Positions 36,871-46,385 of a DNA stretch of 64,000 bases are shown one piece after another. This stretch comes from Ruicaihuangia caeni (lineage in GTDB: Bacteria; Actinomycetota; Actinomycetes; Actinomycetales; Microbacteriaceae), in assembly GCF_029952955.1 (NCBI RefSeq), contig NZ_JASATX010000001.1:744001-808000 (forward strand), read 5' to 3'. A model generated the notes under the pieces. The model ran no database searches. It worked only from the letters and a program-made list of their open reading frames with translations, and was not told the DNA's origin. The position numbers were made by a program, and so were the translations under genes. Each line of letters starts with the position of its first letter. Position 1 is the first letter of the stretch.

Positions 36871-37436
36871 GCCCGCCGCAGTCGCTCTCGGGCGAGACGG
36901 GTGAATGGCAGCGGACGCGAATCGAGCGCGGCGAGGCACGCCTCGAGGCCGAGCCCCGCTTCGTGCATGAGCCGGGCGAGCACGCCTCGGTAATGGGATT
37001 CCGAGTACGCCTCCTGCGAGCGAGCCAGATCAAGGACCGTCCTCAACGGTGAGGTGGCGCGAGCCCTGCCGAACGGGACGATCTCGCCGTCATCGATGAC
37101 GACCTCGCGGATCGCGACGTCGAGGCGCAGTTCATGCTGCACGCGCGCTTCAGAGCGAGTGCAGAAGGTGTGCACGCGGGGTGGACGGGGGAGTGCTCCC
37201 CAGACCCACGCCGCCGACCACCGATCGGCGATGATCCGCTCATTCCCGAGGATGCCGTGGAGCGCCAGTGCTCGCAGCGCCGGAGTGTCGGGCTCGGCGA
37301 TGCTCGCGTATGCCTCGGCAAGGGGATACAACTCGCCATCGAGCGACATGGCGCTGAGTTCTGCCAACGGCATGGCGTGAGCCGATGCGATCGAGGCGGA
37401 ACGGAGCAGCAGAGGCGACCGGGCGGGTGACAGCAT
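36849..37436 (-). CDS. AbiEi-antitoxin-like hypothetical protein
   Basis: A 195-residue basic protein. Blocks such as [18 protein letters not shown] and [16 protein letters not shown] resemble the C-terminal domain of AbiEi-family antitoxin/regulator proteins (the usual ...TSP-RT--DLAR motif), but there is no recognisable N-terminal winged helix and no adjacent AbiEii nucleotidyltransferase toxin. The ATG at 37436 is chosen because upstream codons look non-coding. It is convergent with rel, with 22 overlapping bases, and downstream of the DUF349 gene on the same strand. The function is unknown; the family call is tentative. Confidence 0.6.
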   Translation of the reverse strand: MLSPARSPLLLRSASIASAHAMPLAELSAMSLDGELYPLAEAYASIAEPDTPALRALALHGILGNERIIADRWSAAWVWGALPRPPRVHTFCTRSEARVQHELRLDVAIREVVIDDGEIVPFGRARATSPLRTVLDLARSQEAYSESHYRGVLARLMHEAGLGLEACLAALDSRPLPFTRLARERLRRAQPAVTR

Positions 37437-37515
37437 CCGCCCAGTGTGAACGACCACGCGCCGCCCCCCGGCGTCGCCGACGAGTCGGTGGAGAGCGAAC
37501 CGCTGTGGAGAGGGC

Positions 37516-38742
37516 TCAGCCGATCGCGGCGAGCCAGGCGCGCTGCGTCTCGAGCGCTGCGCGGGCTTCCTCAGCCTTCTTCGCGTCGCCGGCCGCCTCT
37601 GCCTTCGCAATGTCGGCCTGGAGCGAGGCGATCGACTCCTCCAACTGACTGGCGAGACCCTCCGACCGCGCCTTGCGCTCCGGGTTGTTGCGCTCCCAGT
37701 GCTCGTCGTCGAGCTTTCGCACATGCTGCTCGATCTTGCGCAGCCGCTCCTCGACCTGCTTCATCTGATCGCGCGGCACCCGGCCGATCTCGTCCCACTT
37801 GCGCTGGATGCCAGAGAGCGCCTCGCGAGCCTTGATCCGGTCGGTCTCCGCGAGGATCGGCTCTGCGCCGTCGAGCAGAGCGAGCTTCTGCTCCAGATTC
37901 TGCCGGTACTCCTCGTCGTCGCGTGCGTCGATCTCGCTCTTCGCCTGGTACAGCTGGTCGCCCGCGGCCTTGAACTTGGCCCACAGAGCATCATCGAGCT
38001 TCTTGCCTGCTCGCCCGGCGCGCTTCCAATCCTCGAGCAGACGGCGGTACTCCGGGATGCCGTCGGCGCCCTTCGACGTCAGAGCCTCCGCACGCTCGAC
38101 CAGAGCCTGCTTCTTCGACCGCGCGTCCTTGTGCGCCGCGTCCAGCTCTGCGAAGAATGCCTTGCGGTGCTGCTCCAGGGTGCTGCGTGCCGCGCGGAAC
38201 CGCTTCCACAGTTCGTTGGCCTCGTTGCGGCGAAGACGCGGGCCCTCCTGCTGGTGCTTCTGCCAGCGCGCGAAGATGTCGTCGAGCTGCGCGGTCACCT
38301 GCTTCCACTGCATCTTGGCGGGATCGGACGCCGCGAGCTGCTCGGCCTCCACGACGAGCGCTTCCCGATACGCGAGCGCCTCGGCCATCGCGGCACGCGC
38401 AGCTTCGCTCTGCTGCTCGGTCAGTTCGTCGACCGTGCCGGTGAGTGCCGCGAGGCGGTTGCGCAGCGCCTCGAGGTCGCCGACGGCATTCGCATCGGCG
38501 AGCGTCGCACGCAGTGCGTTGACCGCCTTGGCGATGTCGGATGCCGGCGCTCCCCGACGCGCACGCTGCTCGAGCAGTCCTACCTGGCCCGCGAGATCGG
38601 TGTACTTGCGCTCGAAGTACGCGAGTGCCTCTTCCGGAGTGCCGTCGGGATACTGACCGACGGCGCGTTCCCCGTCGCCCTCGCGCACGTACACGGTGCC
38701 GTCATCGTCGACGCGCCCCCACGGCTGCTGTTCGTTCGCCAC
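37516..38742 (-). CDS. DUF349 domain-containing protein
   Basis: A 408-residue, highly charged, almost entirely helical protein with repeated DUF349 modules (Trp-centred repeats such as QWKQVTAQLDDIFARWQK, ELWKRFRAARSTLEQHRK and DALWAKFKAAGDQLYQAK). Coiled coil is likely throughout, and the N terminus has the family block PWGRVDDDGTVYVREGDGERAVGQYPDG. The function is unclear; homologues have been linked to ribosome or nucleic-acid processes. GTG at 38742 is preferred (GAGGG seven bases upstream, homologue-like start); an ATG at 38769 would add nine residues. Confidence 0.85.
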   Translation of the reverse strand: MANEQQPWGRVDDDGTVYVREGDGERAVGQYPDGTPEEALAYFERKYTDLAGQVGLLEQRARRGAPASDIAKAVNALRATLADANAVGDLEALRNRLAALTGTVDELTEQQSEAARAAMAEALAYREALVVEAEQLAASDPAKMQWKQVTAQLDDIFARWQKHQQEGPRLRRNEANELWKRFRAARSTLEQHRKAFFAELDAAHKDARSKKQALVERAEALTSKGADGIPEYRRLLEDWKRAGRAGKKLDDALWAKFKAAGDQLYQAKSEIDARDDEEYRQNLEQKLALLDGAEPILAETDRIKAREALSGIQRKWDEIGRVPRDQMKQVEERLRKIEQHVRKLDDEHWERNNPERKARSEGLASQLEESIASLQADIAKAEAAGDAKKAEEARAALETQRAWLAAIG

Positions 38743-38877
38743 TGGTTCACCCTCTAGAAGATCGTTCATTGCTGCGCCGCCTATGCGGCAGGCACCCAGC
38801 CTATTGCAGCATGATGCCGCTACCGCGGCCGCGCGCCAACGGATCCGCCACGAGTGCCCGGCGAATCCCGGAGTCGG

Positions 38878-39063
38878 TCAGCGCGTGGCGAAGTACAGCA
38901 CCTGCAGCGCTGCGAGAGCCGCCATGGCGAGGGTTCCGCCGACGAGGGCGATGAGGTTGTCTCGCCGCAGACGCGACTGAACACCGGCGTGGAACTGCTT
39001 GCGCGCCTGATACCGGCGAAGTCGCTCACGCGCCTCGCGATCGGCCTTCGTGATCCGCGCCAT
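38878..39063 (-). CDS. Small basic single-pass membrane protein
   Basis: A 61-residue protein of unknown function. A highly basic N-terminal half (MARITKADREARERLRRYQ) precedes one membrane segment at about 37-57, so the N terminus is probably cytoplasmic. GGAGGT lies five bases before the ATG at 39063. It sits upstream of the DUF349 gene on the same strand, a position where similar small proteins occur in Microbacteriaceae (from memory). Confidence 0.7.
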   Translation of the reverse strand: MARITKADREARERLRRYQARKQFHAGVQSRLRRDNLIALVGGTLAMAALAALQVLYFATR

Positions 39064-39154
39064 GACACCTCCGCCTTTCGTCCTGCAGCACTGTACCGCC
39101 AGTGGTGAGCACGATCGCGCGTCACGCTCGCCGTGGAGTGTCAGCGCCGCTGGC

Positions 39155-39160
39155 TAGCAT
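39155..39160 (+). promoter_or_regulatory. Leaderless -10 box of rarA
   Basis: TAGCAT, then seven bases, then the ATG at 39168, the same arrangement as thrS. The earlier ATG at 39159 lies inside this box, which argues against it as the start. Confidence 0.5.
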
Positions 39161-39167
39161 GGCGGAT

Positions 39168-40583
39168 ATGACGCAGCACCCCGGCATCCGCGCCGGTTCG
39201 ACGCCATTGGCAGTGCGCATGCGACCGCGGCAACTGTCGGAGGTGGCGGGGCAGCGTCATCTGCTCGGACAGGGATCACCGATCGTGAGCCTGGCCGAAG
39301 ACTCGACCGGGGCTCGGGGCAACGTCTCCGTGATCCTCTGGGGCCCTCCGGGCACCGGCAAGACGACGCTCGCCCAGGCCGTCGCGCAGAGCTCTGGCCG
39401 GCGCTTCGTCGAACTCTCGGCCGTCACCGCCGGAGTCAAGGATGTCCGGCAGGTGATGGAGGAGGCACTCGCCAATCGAGACCTCTACGGAGTCTCGACG
39501 GTGCTCTTCCTCGATGAGATCCACCGGTTCACGAAGGCGCAGCAAGATGCGCTGCTCCCGGGAGTCGAGAACGGCTGGGTCATTCTGATCGCCGCGACCA
39601 CCGAGAACCCCTCGTTCTCCGTCATCGCGCCGCTGCTCTCTCGCTCGTTGCTGCTCACGCTCGAACCGCTGAGCGACGACGACCTCGGTGTGCTCGTCGA
39701 CCGCGCCGTCGCCGACGAGCGAGGACTCGGCGGAAGGGTGCAGCTCGACCCAGACGCGCGTGCCGCAATCATCCGTCTCGCATCGGGGGATGCCCGACGC
39801 GCGCTCACGGCACTCGAGGCGTCCGCTCTCGCGGCCAGCACGGGCGCGACGACCCGCGAGGATTCCGACAGCGACGCTGAGGATGACGACGGTCAGGATG
39901 ACGATGGTCAGGATGACGACGGTGAGGATGCCGAGCACTCCACGTTGCCGGTCATCACCCCTGAGATCGTCTCCACCGCCGTCGACCGCGCGCTGCTCCG
40001 CTACGACAAGCAGGGCGACGAGCATTACGACGTCATCAGCGCGTTCATCAAATCGATCCGAGGCTCCGACGCTGACGCGGCGCTGCATTACCTCGCGCGA
40101 ATGATCGAAGCCGGGGAGGATCCGCGGTTCATCGCCCGCCGGGTCATCATCAGCGCTGCCGAAGACATCGGACTCGCCGACCCCCAGGCGCTCGTGATCG
40201 CCGTTGCCGCAGCGGATGCGGTGCAGTTGATCGGCATGCCGGAGGGCCGCATTCCGCTCGCCGAAGCCGTCGTCTATCTCGCAACCGCCCCGAAGTCGAA
40301 TGCCGCGTACGTGGGCATCGACGCGGCGATCGCCGACGTTCGTCGCGGCGAGTTCGGCCGGGTGCCCAAGCATCTTCGCGACGCGCACTACCCGGGCGCC
40401 AAGCGGCTCGGCCATGGAAAGGGCTACCTGTACGCGCACGACTCTGAGATCGGCGTCGTCGCACAGCAGTACCTGCCCGACCCGCTGAAGGATCGCCAGT
40501 ACTATCGGCCGACGAGCCACGGCAATGAGCGCGACCTCTCGACCCGTTGGGAGAAGCTGCGCCGCATCATCCGGGGCCGGTGA
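39168..40583 (+). CDS. rarA: Replication-associated recombination protein A (RarA/MgsA)
   Basis: A 471-residue AAA+ ATPase acting at stalled replication forks, related to eukaryotic WRNIP1. Walker A is [12 protein letters not shown], Walker B is [10 protein letters not shown], and sensor [19 protein letters not shown] is present. The C-terminal tetramerisation domain has [22 protein letters not shown] and the terminal [19 protein letters not shown]. An acidic insert of about 25 residues ([16 protein letters not shown]), encoded by 15-bp repeats, separates the ATPase lid from the C-terminal domain. The start at 39168 follows from the promoter position. Confidence 0.94.
   Translation: MTQHPGIRAGSTPLAVRMRPRQLSEVAGQRHLLGQGSPIVSLAEDSTGARGNVSVILWGPPGTGKTTLAQAVAQSSGRRFVELSAVTAGVKDVRQVMEEALANRDLYGVSTVLFLDEIHRFTKAQQDALLPGVENGWVILIAATTENPSFSVIAPLLSRSLLLTLEPLSDDDLGVLVDRAVADERGLGGRVQLDPDARAAIIRLASGDARRALTALEASALAASTGATTREDSDSDAEDDDGQDDDGQDDDGEDAEHSTLPVITPEIVSTAVDRALLRYDKQGDEHYDVISAFIKSIRGSDADAALHYLARMIEAGEDPRFIARRVIISAAEDIGLADPQALVIAVAAADAVQLIGMPEGRIPLAEAVVYLATAPKSNAAYVGIDAAIADVRRGEFGRVPKHLRDAHYPGAKRLGHGKGYLYAHDSEIGVVAQQYLPDPLKDRQYYRPTSHGNERDLSTRWEKLRRIIRGR
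39879..39923 (+). repeat. Three 15-bp tandem repeats inside rarA
   Basis: Units at 39879, 39894 and 39909 share the pattern (G/C)AGGATGACGA(C/T)GGT and encode repeated acidic pentapeptides of the type (E/Q)DDDG. The length is a multiple of three, so copy-number change would keep frame. Confidence 0.9.
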
Positions 40584-40656
40584 GGCGCGACACAGCGGCC
40601 GAACGGCTCGAGCGCGCGCAGTCGTGCGCCGACACGAAGCGGTGCGCCGTGTCTGT

Positions 40657-40831
40657 TAGGATTGTCGCTGCCTGAATCGGTGTTCTGCGTGCGGCTGCGC
40701 TGACACCTGATCGAAGGAGCTGGTCTGTAGCCGACCGGCGTCCATGGCGAATCCCTCATCGTTCCGGACTGGTGTCGCGGCGTGCCCGCCGCCGTCCGGT
40801 GTTCAACAGGATTCGATAGAAGAAGGAATAC
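40657..40831 (+). promoter_or_regulatory. rpsD promoter and long structured 5' leader
   Basis: TAGGAT at 40657-40662 is a good -10 box, giving a leader of about 160 bases. A strong hairpin lies at 40764-40799: outer stem CCGGAC/GTCCGG, inner perfect stem GCGGCG/CGCCGC with a TGCC loop. It ends 33 bases before the GTG, whose ribosome-binding site is GAAGGA. The layout suggests S4 autoregulation, as in other bacteria, but the RNA class is not one I recognise. Confidence 0.5.
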
Positions 40832-41455
40832 GTGTCAACACGCAACCGCAGCAAGACCCGCCTTTCGCGCGCGCTCGGCGTTGCGCTCACCCCGAAGGCG
40901 GCGCGCTACCTCGAGAAGCGCCCCTACGCCCCGGGTGAGCACGGCCGCACCCGCCGCAAGACCGACAGCGACTACGCCGTTCGTCTGCGCGAGAAGCAGC
41001 GCCTCCGCGCCCAGTACGGCATCCGCGAGGCACAGCTTCGGCTCGTCTTCAACGAAGCTCGCCGCGCCCCCGGCCTGACCGGTGAGAACCTCGTCGAGCT
41101 GCTCGAGATGCGCCTCGACGCCCTCGTGCTCCGCGCAGGGTTCGCGCGCACCACGTCGCAGGCGCGTCAGCTCGTCGTGCACCGCCACATCCTCGTCGAC
41201 GGCAAGCTGGTCGACCGCCCGTCGTTCCGCGTGAAGCCGGGCCAGCTCATCCACGTCAAGGAGCGCAGCGAGAGCCTCGAGATGTTCCAGGTGGCTGCGG
41301 CCGGTGGACACGCCGAGGTGCTCCCGAAGGTTCCGGGCTACCTCGAGGTCGAGCTCGACAAGCTCCAGGCGCGCCTCGTGCGTCGCCCCAAGCGCGCCGA
41401 GGTGCCGATCACCGCTGAAGTGCAGCTCGTGGTCGAGTACTACTCGGGTCGCTGA
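40832..41455 (+). CDS. rpsD: 30S ribosomal protein S4
   Basis: A 207-residue primary 16S rRNA-binding protein that starts small-subunit assembly. It is the zinc-free (C-minus) type. The S4 RNA-binding domain is at about 96-160 (RLDALVLRAGFARTTSQARQLVVHRHILVDGK). GTG at 40832 follows GAAGGA. In actinobacteria S4 often stands alone outside the ribosomal protein operons, as here. A terminator follows. Confidence 0.97.
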   Translation: MSTRNRSKTRLSRALGVALTPKAARYLEKRPYAPGEHGRTRRKTDSDYAVRLREKQRLRAQYGIREAQLRLVFNEARRAPGLTGENLVELLEMRLDALVLRAGFARTTSQARQLVVHRHILVDGKLVDRPSFRVKPGQLIHVKERSESLEMFQVAAAGGHAEVLPKVPGYLEVELDKLQARLVRRPKRAEVPITAEVQLVVEYYSGR

Positions 41456-41464
41456 CCCAGACGC

Positions 41465-41501
41465 CGAAGGGGCGGTGCGCAGCGTGCGCATCGCCCCTTC
41501 G
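41465..41501 (+). terminator. rpsD terminator
   Basis: CGAAGGGGCG (41465-41474) and CGCCCCTTCG (41492-41501) form a 10-bp stem enclosing a second small palindromic hairpin. It lies just after the rpsD stop codon; no T run follows. Confidence 0.7.
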
Positions 41502-41566
41502 CCATTTCCCCGGCATCCGCGGGAAGTAAGCTGAGTAACCGGCCACGTAGAACGAGGGAGACCGAA

Positions 41567-41788
41567 ATGAACAAGCTTCTCTGGCTGCTCACCGGCGCCG
41601 CAGCCGGGTTCGTGATCGCACACCAAGTGAACAAGACCCCGGAGGGGCGCCGCTTCTTCGAGGACGTCGACGCCAAGGCACGCTCGTTCGGCAACGCCGT
41701 CGTCGACGGCTACAAGGCCCGCGAGGCCGAGCTGCGATCCGCCGTCTCCGACGCTGAAGCAGCTATCGCCGACCTCACCCGCCGCTGA
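41567..41788 (+). CDS. Small membrane-anchored protein, YtxH-like
   Basis: A 73-residue protein of unknown function. An N-terminal membrane segment (about 3-18, LLWLLTGAAAGFVIAH) is followed by a charged helical domain (TPEGRRFFEDVDAKARSFGNAVVDGYK). The layout resembles YtxH-type stress proteins, though similarity is weak. GAGGGAG lies before the ATG. It sits between rpsD and alaS and ends with a small hairpin (41794-41810). Confidence 0.7.
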   Translation: MNKLLWLLTGAAAGFVIAHQVNKTPEGRRFFEDVDAKARSFGNAVVDGYKAREAELRSAVSDAEAAIADLTRR

Positions 41789-41793
41789 GCCGA

Positions 41794-41810
41794 CGCCGGG
41801 CCTTCCGGCG
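41794..41810 (+). terminator. Small hairpin between the YtxH-like gene and alaS
   Basis: CGCCGG (41794-41799) and CCGGCG (41805-41810) enclose GCCTT. The 6-bp stem is a weak terminator candidate or an attenuating element before alaS. Confidence 0.35.
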
Positions 41811-41836
41811 CGCTCGACACCACAGCTCAGGACCCC

Positions 41837-44497
41837 ATGCAGACCGCTGAAATTCAGCGCCGCTGGCTCGATTTCTTCGGGCAGCGCGGCCACACCGTCG
41901 TTCCCTCCGCCTCCCTCATCGCCGACGACCCCACCGTGATGTTCACGATCGCCGGCATGGTGCCCTTCATCCCGTACCTGACAGGTCTGGTGCCGGCACC
42001 GTACCCCCGGGCGACGAGCGTGCAGAAGTGCATCCGCACGCTCGACATCGAAGAGGTCGGCAAGACCACCCGCCACGGCACGTTCTTCCAGATGAACGGC
42101 AACTTCTCGTTCGGCGACTACTTCAAGGAGCAGGCGATCGCCTACGCGTGGGAGCTGCTCACCACCTCAGAGCGCGATGGCGGGCTGGGGTTCGACGAGA
42201 AGGACCTCTGGGTCACGGTCTACGAGGACGACGACGAGGCGATCGACTACTGGCGACGCGTTGCCGGCCTTCCCCTCGAGCGCATTCAGCGGCTCGGCAA
42301 AGAGGACAACTACTGGTCGACGGGCCAGCCGGGCCCCGCGGGCCCCTGCTCCGAGATCTACTTCGACCGCGGTCCGAAGTACGGACCGGACGGCGGGCCG
42401 GCCGTCGACGACTCGAGGTATCTCGAGATCTGGAACCTCGTGTTCATGCAGTACCTCATCGACGATGTGCGCTCGAAGACCGAGTTCCGCATCGTGAGCG
42501 AACTGCCCAAGAAGAACATCGACACCGGCATGGGCATGGAGCGCGTCGCGTTCCTGAAGCAGGGCGTCGAGAACATGTACGAGATCGACCAGGTGAGGCC
42601 TGTGCTCGATCGCGCCGCCGAGCTGTCGGGGCGCCGCTACGGCGCGGATCACGAGGATGACGTGCGCATGCGCGTGATCGCAGACCACGTGCGCTCGTCG
42701 CTCATGCTCATGACCGACGGCGTCACGCCTGGCAACGAGGGTCGCGGCTACATCCTCCGCCGTCTGCTCCGCCGATCGATTCGGGCCATGCGCCTGCTCG
42801 GCGTCGAAGAGCCGACGTTCGCCGAGCTCTTCTCCGCGTCACGAGACGCGATGCAGACGGCGTATCCCGAGGTGGCTCGCGAATACGACCGCGTGAGCCG
42901 GCTCGCGCTCGGCGAGGAAGAGACCTTCCTCCGCACGCTCAGCAGCGGAACCACCATTCTCGACCTCGCCGTCGCAGACGCCAAGCAGAAGGGCAGCAGC
43001 GGGCTCGCGGGCGACACCGCGTTCCTTCTGCACGACACCTTCGGCTTCCCGATCGACCTCACCCTCGAGATGGCTGAGGAGGCAGGTCTCAGCGTCGATC
43101 GCGCTGCCTTCGATTCGCTCATGTCCGAGCAGCGCGCCCGCGCCAAGGCCGATGCGCGAGCAAAGAAGCAGTCGCTCGCGGATCTCTCCGTGTATCGCGA
43201 GTTCCGCGCCAAGGGAGAGACCGTCTTCACCGGCTATGAGTACCTGCAGACGGAGTCCTCCGTGCTCGGGCTCATCGTGGATGGAGCGCCGGTGCACCAG
43301 GCGACGGTGGGTCAGATCGCCGAGGTGATCCTGGGCGAGACCTCGCTCTACGCCGAGTCCGGTGGTCAGGATGCGGATGCCGGCAGCATCGTCGGCGACG
43401 GCTTCGACCTCGAGGTGCTCGACGTGCAGCGCCCGGTGAAGGGGCTGATCAGCCACAAGGTACAGGTGCGCGCTGGAGAGGTCTCGGTCGGCGCTGCGGC
43501 CACCACGGTCGTCGACCCGGCCTACCGGCACGCCGCGGCGCAGGCGCACTCTGCCACGCACCTGGTGCACGCGGCGCTCCGCCAGACGCTCGGACATGAG
43601 GCGCACCAGTCCGGCTCGTACAACAAGGCCGGCTACATGCGTCTCGACTTCGGCTGGAACCAGGCGCTCTCGCTCGAGACGCGCAGCGAGATCGAGGAGA
43701 TCGCCAACGCTGCGATCCACGACGACCTCGAGGTCGTCACCAGGATCATGCCCCTCGACGAAGCCCGTTCGATGGGTGCCATGGCGCTCTTCGGCGAGAA
43801 GTACGGCGACACCGTGCGCATGGTCGACATCGGCGGGCCCTGGTCACGAGAGCTCTGCGCCGGCACCCACGTCTCGAGCTCTGCACAGGTCGGACTCATC
43901 AGCCTCACAAGCGAGAGCAGCGTCGGGTCGAGCAACCGCCGCGTCGAAGCGCTGGTGGGCCATGACGCGTTCCGCGAACTGGCGGCCGAGCGCGCGATCG
44001 TCTCCCAGCTCACCTCGACGCTCAAGACGCCGCGAGAGCAGTTGCCCGACCGCATCGCCGAACTCGTCGCGGGCCTCAAGGCAGCCGAGAAGCGAATCGC
44101 GCAGTTCGAAGCGCAGGCACTGCAGTCGCGCGTGCCAGAGCTCGCGGCATCCGCTCTGAAGAGCGACGGCGTCACAACGGTGATCGACCATCTCGGCTCG
44201 GTGTCGTCAGGCGATGACATCCGCGGTCTGGTGACGGCCGTGCGCTCGCGGTTGGGCAGTGAGCCCGCGGTGGTCGCGCTTTCGGGAATCGCCGGCGGCA
44301 AGCCGCTCGTGATCGTCGCAACCAATGAGGCGGCGCGCGAGCGCGGGATCAAGGCCGGTGTGCTCGCAAAGGCCGCCGCGGGCGCGCTCGGCGGTGGCGG
44401 TGGCGGCAAGGACGACCTGGCCCAGGGCGGCGGCGCCGACGCGTCCGCCGTTCCCGCCGCGCTCGATGCCGTGCGCGCCGGCCTCGCACCGGTCTGA
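41837..44497 (+). CDS. alaS: Alanine--tRNA ligase
   Basis: A class II synthetase (886 aa) charging tRNA-Ala with built-in editing. The catalytic core has TSVQKCIRTLDIEEVGKTTRHGTFFQM and NIDTGMGMERVAFL. The editing domain carries HSATHLVHAALRQTLG (metal-binding HxxxH) and CAGTHV with Cys and His. The C-Ala domain ends in a Gly-rich GGGGGGKDDLAQGGG motif. AGGA precedes the ATG. It overlaps ruvX by TGATG. Confidence 0.97.
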   Translation: MQTAEIQRRWLDFFGQRGHTVVPSASLIADDPTVMFTIAGMVPFIPYLTGLVPAPYPRATSVQKCIRTLDIEEVGKTTRHGTFFQMNGNFSFGDYFKEQAIAYAWELLTTSERDGGLGFDEKDLWVTVYEDDDEAIDYWRRVAGLPLERIQRLGKEDNYWSTGQPGPAGPCSEIYFDRGPKYGPDGGPAVDDSRYLEIWNLVFMQYLIDDVRSKTEFRIVSELPKKNIDTGMGMERVAFLKQGVENMYEIDQVRPVLDRAAELSGRRYGADHEDDVRMRVIADHVRSSLMLMTDGVTPGNEGRGYILRRLLRRSIRAMRLLGVEEPTFAELFSASRDAMQTAYPEVAREYDRVSRLALGEEETFLRTLSSGTTILDLAVADAKQKGSSGLAGDTAFLLHDTFGFPIDLTLEMAEEAGLSVDRAAFDSLMSEQRARAKADARAKKQSLADLSVYREFRAKGETVFTGYEYLQTESSVLGLIVDGAPVHQATVGQIAEVILGETSLYAESGGQDADAGSIVGDGFDLEVLDVQRPVKGLISHKVQVRAGEVSVGAAATTVVDPAYRHAAAQAHSATHLVHAALRQTLGHEAHQSGSYNKAGYMRLDFGWNQALSLETRSEIEEIANAAIHDDLEVVTRIMPLDEARSMGAMALFGEKYGDTVRMVDIGGPWSRELCAGTHVSSSAQVGLISLTSESSVGSSNRRVEALVGHDAFRELAAERAIVSQLTSTLKTPREQLPDRIAELVAGLKAAEKRIAQFEAQALQSRVPELAASALKSDGVTTVIDHLGSVSSGDDIRGLVTAVRSRLGSEPAVVALSGIAGGKPLVIVATNEAARERGIKAGVLAKAAAGALGGGGGGKDDLAQGGGADASAVPAALDAVRAGLAPV

Positions 44498-44961
44498 TGC
44501 GTGCAGGCAGGCGCCTCGGCGTCGACGTCGGCAAAGCCCGAGTGGGGGTGGCGATGAGCGACCCCCACGGGATGCTGGCCACTCCCGTCGAGACCGTGCC
44601 CCGCGACGACAACGCGATCGACGCGGTGCTGCATCATGCCCGGGATGCAGACGCGATCGAGATCGTGGTCGGGCTGCCGATCGCGCTGGGCGGGGGAGAC
44701 ACGCCCTCCACGGCGGACGCTCGCGGCTTCGCCCTGGCGCTGGCGAAGTCGGGCATCCCGGTCCGCCTGGTCGACGAGCGCCTCTCGACCGTTTCGGCCC
44801 ATTCCGTCATGCGCACCGTCGGCAAGAACACGAAGAAGTCGCGCAGTGTGATCGACCAGGCCGCCGCAGTGATAATTTTGCAGCACGCACTGGACGCCGA
44901 GGCCTCGAATCCGGCTCCACCGGGCACCGTCGTGGTTCCAGAAGAGGATCAGCAGCAGTGA
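44497..44961 (+). CDS. ruvX: Putative pre-16S rRNA nuclease / Holliday junction resolvase YqgF
   Basis: A 154-residue RNase H-fold nuclease of the YqgF/RuvX family, implicated in 16S rRNA 5'-end maturation. Conserved acidic motifs are LGVDVGKARVGVAMSD, EIVVGLPIALGG, LVDERLST and VIDQAAAVIILQ. The C-terminal extension is short and acidic. It overlaps alaS (TGATG) and mltG (GTGA); alaS-ruvX-mltG-aroE is a conserved order in actinobacteria. Confidence 0.94.
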   Translation: MRAGRRLGVDVGKARVGVAMSDPHGMLATPVETVPRDDNAIDAVLHHARDADAIEIVVGLPIALGGGDTPSTADARGFALALAKSGIPVRLVDERLSTVSAHSVMRTVGKNTKKSRSVIDQAAAVIILQHALDAEASNPAPPGTVVVPEEDQQQ

Positions 44962-46385
44962 CAGACGAACACGGGCGCGATCATGGTCGATCGCAGCCGT
45001 TGACCAGACGTGAGGCGCGCGACCTCGAGCGCGAGCGCCAGGGCGAGTTGAGGGCGAAGCGACCGGAGATCGTCACACCAGCGAGCCCCTCCGCGCCGCC
45101 GCAGGAGGCCTCCGAGCTGCCCGAGCCCTTGCCCGAGCATCCGCAGCAAGCGAGTTCGCCGCCCGCCAGCGATGACGTGCCGACGGCGGCACCAGCCACG
45201 GCAGCGGCAGCGGCCGCCGAGCCGGATGGCACTGCGCCTGTGCTTCCCGAGGAGTTCTGGACGCCTCGCACTGTCGACGCCGTCGAGCCTGCCCAGCAGC
45301 AGAAGTCTCCGCGAAGGCGGCGCCTGACCTGGCTCTGGGTGCTCATCGGACTGCTCGCCGTCGGATCGATCGGGGCGGCCGCGACCTGGGTGATGTTCGA
45401 GGACCAGGTCCGCAAGGTGATGGGCTGGGAACTGCCCATCGACTACGAGGGCGATGGCAACGGCGAACCCGTCACAGTCGTGATCGCAGAGGGCGAGATC
45501 GGAGAGGATGTCGCGCGCACCCTGCACGAGGCGGGCGTGACGATGACGTTCGAGGCGTTCTACCGCCTGCTGCTGCAGGAGCAGCCGACGTTCACTCCCG
45601 GCGCCTACCAGCTCGAGAAGCAGATGAGTGCGGCATCCGCCCTTCAGGCGCTGCAAGATCCCGCGAACCGCGTCGAGGCGAGGGCCACGATTCGCGAGGG
45701 CATCACCCAGTGGCAGGTCTTCGCCGAGCTCAGCGCAGCCACAGGCGTGCCAGTCGCTGACTACGAGGCTGTCGCAGACCCCGCGCTCTACGGTCTTCCC
45801 GCGTCGCTGCCGAGCCTCGAGGGGTACCTGTTCCCCGCCACCTACACGTTCAACCCGGGTGTGGGCGCGCAGGAGCAGCTCGCGCAGCTGGTGAGCACCA
45901 TGACCGAACGCCTCGACGCGCTCGGAGTGGCTCCCGGCGATCGCCACCGTGTGCTGACGATCGCGTCGCTGCTGCAGCGCGAGGCGCGACAGCCAGAGGA
46001 CTTCGCGAGGGTTTCGCGGGTCATCGAGAATCGGCTCGCCGAGGGGATGCCGCTGCAGTTCGACTCGACCTCGCACTACGGCATCGAGTGGCGCACGGGG
46101 GAGAGCACAGCCGGTGAGAGCGTCTGGACCACCGACGAGGAGCGTTCCGACGACAACCCGTACAACACGTACGTGCACGCGGGACTGCCGATCGGTCCGA
46201 TCTCGGCACCCGGCGATCTCGCGCTCGAGGCCGCCCTGCATCCGGCTGACGGCTCGTGGCTCTACTTCGTCACGGTCGACCTGAACACCGGAGAGACCGT
46301 GTTCAGCACGACGCTCGCCGAGCACGAAGCCGCGGTTGAGCAATTGCGTGGCTGGTGCCGCGCCAATCCGGGATCGGGATGCTGA
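44958..46385 (+). CDS. mltG: Endolytic peptidoglycan transglycosylase MltG
   Basis: A 475-residue YceG-family enzyme that cleaves nascent glycan strands and may terminate their growth. A cytoplasmic, Pro/Ala/Glu-rich N terminus of about 120 residues precedes a membrane segment (about 122-142, LTWLWVLIGLLAVGSIGAAA) and an extracytoplasmic LysM-like plus catalytic domain with LEGYLFPATYTF, the catalytic Glu in SLLQREARQPEDF, and NPYNTYVHAGLPIGPI. GTG at 44958 overlaps the ruvX stop; the frame extends upstream only within ruvX and alaS. Confidence 0.93.
   Translation: MTDEHGRDHGRSQPLTRREARDLERERQGELRAKRPEIVTPASPSAPPQEASELPEPLPEHPQQASSPPASDDVPTAAPATAAAAAAEPDGTAPVLPEEFWTPRTVDAVEPAQQQKSPRRRRLTWLWVLIGLLAVGSIGAAATWVMFEDQVRKVMGWELPIDYEGDGNGEPVTVVIAEGEIGEDVARTLHEAGVTMTFEAFYRLLLQEQPTFTPGAYQLEKQMSAASALQALQDPANRVEARATIREGITQWQVFAELSAATGVPVADYEAVADPALYGLPASLPSLEGYLFPATYTFNPGVGAQEQLAQLVSTMTERLDALGVAPGDRHRVLTIASLLQREARQPEDFARVSRVIENRLAEGMPLQFDSTSHYGIEWRTGESTAGESVWTTDEERSDDNPYNTYVHAGLPIGPISAPGDLALEAALHPADGSWLYFVTVDLNTGETVFSTTLAEHEAAVEQLRGWCRANPGSGC

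Noticed and set aside
36849-37436. Complete type IV toxin-antitoxin pair
   Set aside because: Only an AbiEi-like C-terminal domain is seen; there is no AbiEii toxin gene next to it.
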